Below are positions 39,094 through 42,407 of a DNA stretch of 42,407 nt, in pieces. Within the stretch, counting starts at the first letter, position 1; every line of letters begins with the position of its first letter. The notes under the pieces were generated by a model, which made no database searches, was not told where the DNA came from, and was given only the letters and a program-made list of their open reading frames with translations. The DNA comes from Streptomyces sp. CNQ085 (GTDB lineage Bacteria > Actinomycetota > Actinomycetes > Streptomycetales > Streptomycetaceae). A program made the translations under genes and the position numbers. Location: positions 1 to 42,407 of the forward strand of contig NZ_JAJFAU010000023.1 in the NCBI RefSeq assembly GCF_022614595.1, given 5' to 3'.

Positions 39094-39818
39094 GCACCGC
39101 ACCGGCCCGCCGTCCCGCCGCGTCCGCCGTACGGACCGCGCCGGTCCTGGTCGTCACGGCCGTGCCCGCCGAGCGTGACGCGGTGGCGGTCGCCTGCGCG
39201 CCCGCGGGCATCGACGTGCTGGTCGCGGGCGCCGGACCCGCCGCTGCGGCGGCCCGTACCGCCGCGGCGCTGGAGCGGGGTTCGGCGCGGGGACGCCCGT
39301 ACGGCCTGGTGGTCTCGGCGGGCGTCGGCGGCGGCTTCGCCCCGTCCGCTCCGGTCGGCTCGGTGGCCGTCGCCTCCGAGATCGTCGCCGCGGACCTGGG
39401 CGCCGAGACCCCGGCCGGACCCGAGCCCTTCGCCTCGGTGGCCGAGCTGGGCTTCGGCACCACCGCCCGTCTGCCGCCCGAGGCGCTGTCGCGGGCCGTC
39501 GCCGAGGCGGCTGGCGCGGCGCTGGGCCCGGTGCTGACGGTCTCCACGGCCACCGGCACCGCCGAGCGGGCCGCGCTGCTGGCCCGCCGGCACCCGGGCG
39601 CGCTGGCCGAGGCGATGGAGGGCTTCGGGGTCGCGGAGGCCGCGGCGGCCTGCGGCGGGGTACCCGTACTGGAGGTTCGCGCCGTCTCCAACGCGGTGGG
39701 CCCGCGCGACCGCGCAGCCTGGCGGTTCGCGGAGGCGCTGGACGCCCTGACCGCGGCCTTCGGCGAAATCGTTCCCGTACTCGACGGTTGGAGGGACCTT
39801 GACCGGCGCCAGGACTGA
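39057..39818 (+). CDS. mqnB: Futalosine hydrolase
   Basis: A 253-residue nucleoside-phosphorylase-fold enzyme that cleaves futalosine to dehypoxanthinylfutalosine and hypoxanthine in the futalosine menaquinone route. VLVVTAVPAERDAV opens the fold. VVSAGVGGGFAP and the late EAMEGFGVAEAAAACGVP-like block (catalytic Glu and substrate Glu/Met-Glu) are typical of MqnB. The start is uncertain. GTG 39057 overlaps the lipoprotein gene by 37 nt. A CTG at 39090, overlapping its stop as CTGA, would leave a tidier N-terminus. The end overlaps mqnD by 20 nt, so the two are coupled. Confidence 0.92.
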   Translation: MELRTRAGERGLSTAPARRPAASAVRTAPVLVVTAVPAERDAVAVACAPAGIDVLVAGAGPAAAAARTAAALERGSARGRPYGLVVSAGVGGGFAPSAPVGSVAVASEIVAADLGAETPAGPEPFASVAELGFGTTARLPPEALSRAVAEAAGAALGPVLTVSTATGTAERAALLARRHPGALAEAMEGFGVAEAAAACGGVPVLEVRAVSNAVGPRDRAAWRFAEALDALTAAFGEIVPVLDGWRDLDRRQD

Positions 39819-40665
39819 GCCGCCGCTGCGGATCGCCCACTCCCCCTGTCCCAACGACACCTTCGTCTTCCACGCCTGGTCGCACGGCCTGGTGCCGGGC
39901 GCGCCGGAGCTGGAGGTGACGTTCGCGGACATCGACGTCACCAACGGCATGGCCGAGCGCGGCGAGCTGGACGTGCTGAAGGTCTCCTACGCCGTTCTGC
40001 CGTGGGTGCTGGAGGAGTACGCGCTGCTGCCGTGCGGCGGCGCGCTGGGACGCGGCTGCGGTCCGCTGGTGCTCACCCGCGGGCCGGGCACGGAAGCGGA
40101 TCTGCGCGGCGCGACGGTCGCGGTGCCCGGAGAACGCTCGACGGCGTACCTGCTGTTCCGGCTGTGGGCGGCCGAGCGGGTGCCGGGCGGGGTCGGGGAG
40201 ATCGCCGTGCTGCCCTTCCACGAGATCATGCCCGCCGTGCGCGCCGGCCGGGTGGATGCCGGGCTGGTCATCCACGAGGCCCGCTTCACCTACCAGGACT
40301 ACGGTCTGCACCGGCTCGCCGACATGGGCGAGTACTGGGAGGGCACGACCGGGCTGCCGATCCCGCTGGGCGCGGTCGTCGCCAGACGCTCGCTGGGCGC
40401 GCCTGTGCTGCGGGGGCTCGCCGCGGCGGCCCGTGCCTCGGTGCGGATGGCCTGGGACGACCCCGCGGCCTCACGGCCCTACGTGCTGGAGCATGCCCAG
40501 GAGATGGACCCGTCTGTCGCGGACCGGCACATCGGGCTGTACGTAAACGAGTTCACCGCCGACCTCGGCGAGAGCGGATACGCGGCGGTGCGCGGGCTGC
40601 TCACGCGCGCCGCGGCCGAGGAACTGGTGCCGCCCCTGGGCCCCGGCGCGCTGGACTTCGTGTAG
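39799..40665 (+). CDS. mqnD: 1,4-dihydroxy-6-naphthoate synthase
   Basis: A 288-residue enzyme with a periplasmic-binding-protein-like fold that converts cyclic dehypoxanthinylfutalosine to 1,4-dihydroxy-6-naphthoate. Family marks are IAHSPCPNDTFVFHAW at the start, ELDVLKVSYAVLP, VPGERSTAYLLFRLW and VIHEARFTYQDYGL. TTG start at 39799 with GGAGGG 6 nt before it, inside the mqnB coding end. It confirms the futalosine pathway, as expected of Streptomyces. Confidence 0.96.
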   Translation: MTGARTEPPLRIAHSPCPNDTFVFHAWSHGLVPGAPELEVTFADIDVTNGMAERGELDVLKVSYAVLPWVLEEYALLPCGGALGRGCGPLVLTRGPGTEADLRGATVAVPGERSTAYLLFRLWAAERVPGGVGEIAVLPFHEIMPAVRAGRVDAGLVIHEARFTYQDYGLHRLADMGEYWEGTTGLPIPLGAVVARRSLGAPVLRGLAAAARASVRMAWDDPAASRPYVLEHAQEMDPSVADRHIGLYVNEFTADLGESGYAAVRGLLTRAAAEELVPPLGPGALDFV

Positions 40666-40684
40666 AGACGGGCCGGGCGCCCGG

Positions 40685-41068
40685 TCAGACGTCGAGCTGG
40701 TCGGCCACGACGCGGAGCATGTCCGCGATCTTGTGGCCGTGCTGGCGGTCGGGGTAGCGGCCCCGTTCCAGCTGCTGGGCGACCCCGTCCAGCAGGGTGG
40801 TGAGGTCCTGCACGATCGACGCCAGCTCGTCCGGCTTGCGGCGCTGGGCGGCGGCCACGGAGGGCGCCGGGTCCAGCAGGGTGACCGAGAGCGCCTGGTC
40901 GCCGCGCTGGCCCGCGACGACCCCGAACTCGACGCGCTGGCCGGGCCGCAGCGCGGTCACCCCGGACGGGAGCACCGACGAGTGCACGAAGACGTCGCCG
41001 CCGTCGTCGCGGGAGAGGAAACCGAAGCCCTTCTCACTGTTGAACCACTTGACCTTGCCGGTAGGCAC
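40685..41068 (-). CDS. Cold-shock-domain protein with C-terminal extension
   Basis: A 127-residue protein. Residues 1-67 form a CspA-type OB fold with RNP1 KGFGFL and RNP2 VFVHSS. The start VPTGKVKWFNSEKGFG at GTG 41068 matches the family. Residues 70-127 form an extra, probably helical region (DELASIVQDLTTLLDGVAQQLERG) of a kind seen in the longer Streptomyces cold-shock proteins. It binds single-stranded RNA or DNA and may act as an RNA chaperone. A repetitive GAGGAC stretch ahead of the start may serve as ribosome site. Confidence 0.93.
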   Translation of the reverse strand: MPTGKVKWFNSEKGFGFLSRDDGGDVFVHSSVLPSGVTALRPGQRVEFGVVAGQRGDQALSVTLLDPAPSVAAAQRRKPDELASIVQDLTTLLDGVAQQLERGRYPDRQHGHKIADMLRVVADQLDV

Positions 41069-41291
41069 GTCCGTCCTCGTCCTCGTCCTCGTAATTCGTC
41101 CGGATGACCGGGCTACGACCTGCTGGGAAAACCACGACCGTTTGAAAAAGGCAACGATTCCGCACAAGACCGCGGCGGGCCGAATGACCCGCCGTCACCA
41201 AGACTAATGATCCGCTCCCCGGTGACAAGGCGCCCCCCGGCCGCCTCCCCCATGTCCCGCGCATGTCTTCACACGGAACTACCCTGTCCTG

Positions 41292-41534
41292 GTGACCAGT
41301 GAAACGTCCCGCGCGGGAGATCTGCTCGTCCGTACCGGCGCCGTCGTCTTCGTCGTCGGCGCGGTGGCCACTCTCGCGACCATCACTCCCCTGTTCCTGG
41401 GCTCCGACCCGCTGCCCACGGCCGCGTACCTCATCAGCATGCTGATGGGCGTCGGCTTCGCCGTCGCCGGCGCGGGGGTGCTGCGGTCGATCGCCGTGCA
41501 GCGCCGCGAGGCGCGTTCGGCGGCCCGCCGTTAG
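41292..41534 (+). CDS. Small two-helix membrane protein
   Basis: An 80-residue protein with two membrane helices (about residues 13-33 and 43-64) and a basic C-tail (RREARSAARR). No family recognised, though such proteins are conserved in Streptomyces. GTG 41292 lies 6 nt after TACCCT with no ribosome site, which fits a leaderless mRNA. Confidence 0.75.
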   Translation: MTSETSRAGDLLVRTGAVVFVVGAVATLATITPLFLGSDPLPTAAYLISMLMGVGFAVAGAGVLRSIAVQRREARSAARR

Positions 41535-41555
41535 CGCCTGAGCGGCCCGGGCCGC

Positions 41556-42179
41556 TCAGACCGCGCGGGCCGCGTACTCCTCCAGCCAGGCGGGGAAGGC
41601 CGTCAGGTCCTCCAGCACCACATCGGCCCCCGCCTCCCGCAGCTCCGCCGCGCCGCACGGTCCCGTCGGCACCGCCACCGACAGGGCCCCGGCCGCCCGC
41701 GCCCCCCGCACGTCGCCCAGGTGGTCCCCGACGTAGACGCCCGCGCCGTGCTCGACCAGCGCCTGTGCCTTGGCCTCCGCCCACAGCCAGCCGACCACCG
41801 CGTCCGGCGCGATGCCCAGGTGGTCGAGGTGGAGCTTGGCGTTGGGCTCGTGCTTCGCGGTGACCACGACCGCCGCGCCGCCCGCCCGCCGGACCGTCTC
41901 CACCGCCTCCCGGGCGCCGGGCATGGGCAGGGTCGGCTCGATGGCGTGGCTCATGTACAGCTCGCGGTAGCGGGCGCCGACCTCGTCGATCTCCTCCTCG
42001 GGAAACCAGTGCGCCAGCTCGGCCTCCAGCGGCGGCCCGAGGCGGGTGACGGCCAGATCGGCGTCGATGTACACGCCGGTCTCGGCGGCCAGGGCCAGAT
42101 AGGTCGCCCGGATGCCGGGGCGTGAGTCGATCAGCGTCATGTCCAGGTCGAAGCCGACCGTCACAGCACGAGAAGCCAT
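41556..42179 (-). CDS. HAD-superfamily hydrolase
   Basis: A 207-residue phosphatase-type HAD protein. Motif I is GFDLDMTLIDSRPG (Asp10 and Asp12), motif II/III includes VVVTAKHEPNAKLHLDHLG with the catalytic Lys, and motif IV is VGDHLGDVRGARAAGA. A helical cap lies between motifs I and II (about 18-95), as in phosphoglycolate phosphatase-like members. Substrate unknown. ATG at 42179 has CACAAT ending 7 nt upstream and no ribosome site, so it may be leaderless. It is divergent from the gene at the right edge. Confidence 0.9.
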   Translation of the reverse strand: MASRAVTVGFDLDMTLIDSRPGIRATYLALAAETGVYIDADLAVTRLGPPLEAELAHWFPEEEIDEVGARYRELYMSHAIEPTLPMPGAREAVETVRRAGGAAVVVTAKHEPNAKLHLDHLGIAPDAVVGWLWAEAKAQALVEHGAGVYVGDHLGDVRGARAAGALSVAVPTGPCGAAELREAGADVVLEDLTAFPAWLEEYAARAV

Positions 42180-42206
42180 GCCCCACATTGTGCACTCCGC
42201 GGCATA

Positions 42207-42225
42207 GATGATTAGGCTCACCTAA
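42207..42225 (+). promoter_or_regulatory. Iron box (DmdR/IdeR-type operator)
   Basis: The 19-mer ending in TTAGGCTCACCTAA matches the actinobacterial iron-box consensus (TTAGGTTAGSCTMACCTAA) at 15 of 19 positions by my count; the weaker half is the left one. It lies about 97 bp upstream of the gene leaving the window and 28 bp upstream of the HAD start, so either could be iron-controlled. Confidence 0.7.
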
Positions 42226-42321
42226 CCCGAGTCGGCCGGTTCTGTGGCTTCCGTGGCGCGGAGCCAGTCCTGTCCTGCCATGCCCTGCCCCTGTCAGCCC
42301 GCACACCCTTCGAGGTCGCAG

Positions 42322-42407
42322 ATGCCCGCCGCCCCAGCACCCGCCGTGCCCGGCCGGCCGGCGGCCGGTCCGCGCCGCGCGCGTACGGCCCGCCGGCTGG
42401 GCGCGGT
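42322..42407 (+). CDS. Partial CDS at window edge, possible iron-uptake membrane protein
   Basis: Starts MPAAPAPAVPGRP and continues Arg/Ala-rich to RTARRLGAV, open at the edge (28 codons). A basic, Pro/Ala-rich head followed by RRLG is what one sees ahead of the first helix in FecCD-type siderophore permeases, and an iron box lies upstream. The family cannot be proved from this fragment. Confidence 0.5.
   Translation, partial: MPAAPAPAVPGRPAAGPRRARTARRLGA

Overview
The window reads as Streptomyces chromosome or a very close relative. GC is very high, with G or C at nearly every third codon position. GTG and TTG starts are common, genes often overlap by 4 bp, and a TTA codon sits in a pathway regulator. 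Menaquinone is made by the futalosine route (mqnB, mqnD), and the small conserved proteins (DUF2530, DUF3027, PspAB) are typical actinobacterial ones.

Left edge (1-2.3 kb): a short leftward locus encodes two small Gly/Ala-rich peptides that share an ATPG segment. A strong hairpin follows them, then a short or truncated HTTM/SdpB-like membrane protein. This looks like a bacteriocin- or RiPP-type locus cut off by the window edge. About 1 kb of lower-GC, apparently non-coding DNA separates it from an SGNH hydrolase gene.

Centre (3-22 kb): a clavam-type beta-lactam cluster. The rightward operon 9998-16462 carries carboxyethylarginine synthase (ceaS), beta-lactam synthetase (bls), an unexpected ATP-grasp ligase, proclavaminate amidinohydrolase (pah) and clavaminate synthase (cas). 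Its genes overlap or abut. The divergent leftward set 9846-3075 carries an acyltransferase in the orf16 position, an oppA2-like gene, a tandem-GNAT orf14-like gene, an oppA1-like gene and ornithine acetyltransferase (oat). To the right of cas lie a SARP activator with one TTA codon, a Tat-type metallo-beta-lactamase-fold protein, an MFS exporter and a second, RimK-like ATP-grasp ligase. Together these give a complete route to clavaminic acid. I find no clavulanate dehydrogenase, cytochrome P450/ferredoxin, orf12-like or claR gene, all of which are needed for or belong to classic clavulanic acid clusters. The cluster probably stops at clavaminic acid and conjugates it through one or both ATP-grasp ligases, giving a peptidyl or acyl clavam (inference). 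This is the strongest candidate for something undescribed.

Right (22-42.4 kb): mostly ordinary Streptomyces backbone. In order: aldo/keto reductase, secreted bulb-type lectin, thpR, an MFS/MarR efflux pair, AzgA-type purine permease, DUF2530, a hairpin-dense intergenic region, NUDIX hydrolase, a sacsin-like Hsp90-ATPase protein, HtpX/PspAB, DUF3027, an MFS protein, a DUF2771-like lipoprotein, mqnB-mqnD, a cold-shock protein, a small membrane protein and a HAD hydrolase. An iron box lies upstream of a gene running off the right edge. Several genes between 37 and 42.2 kb look leaderless.
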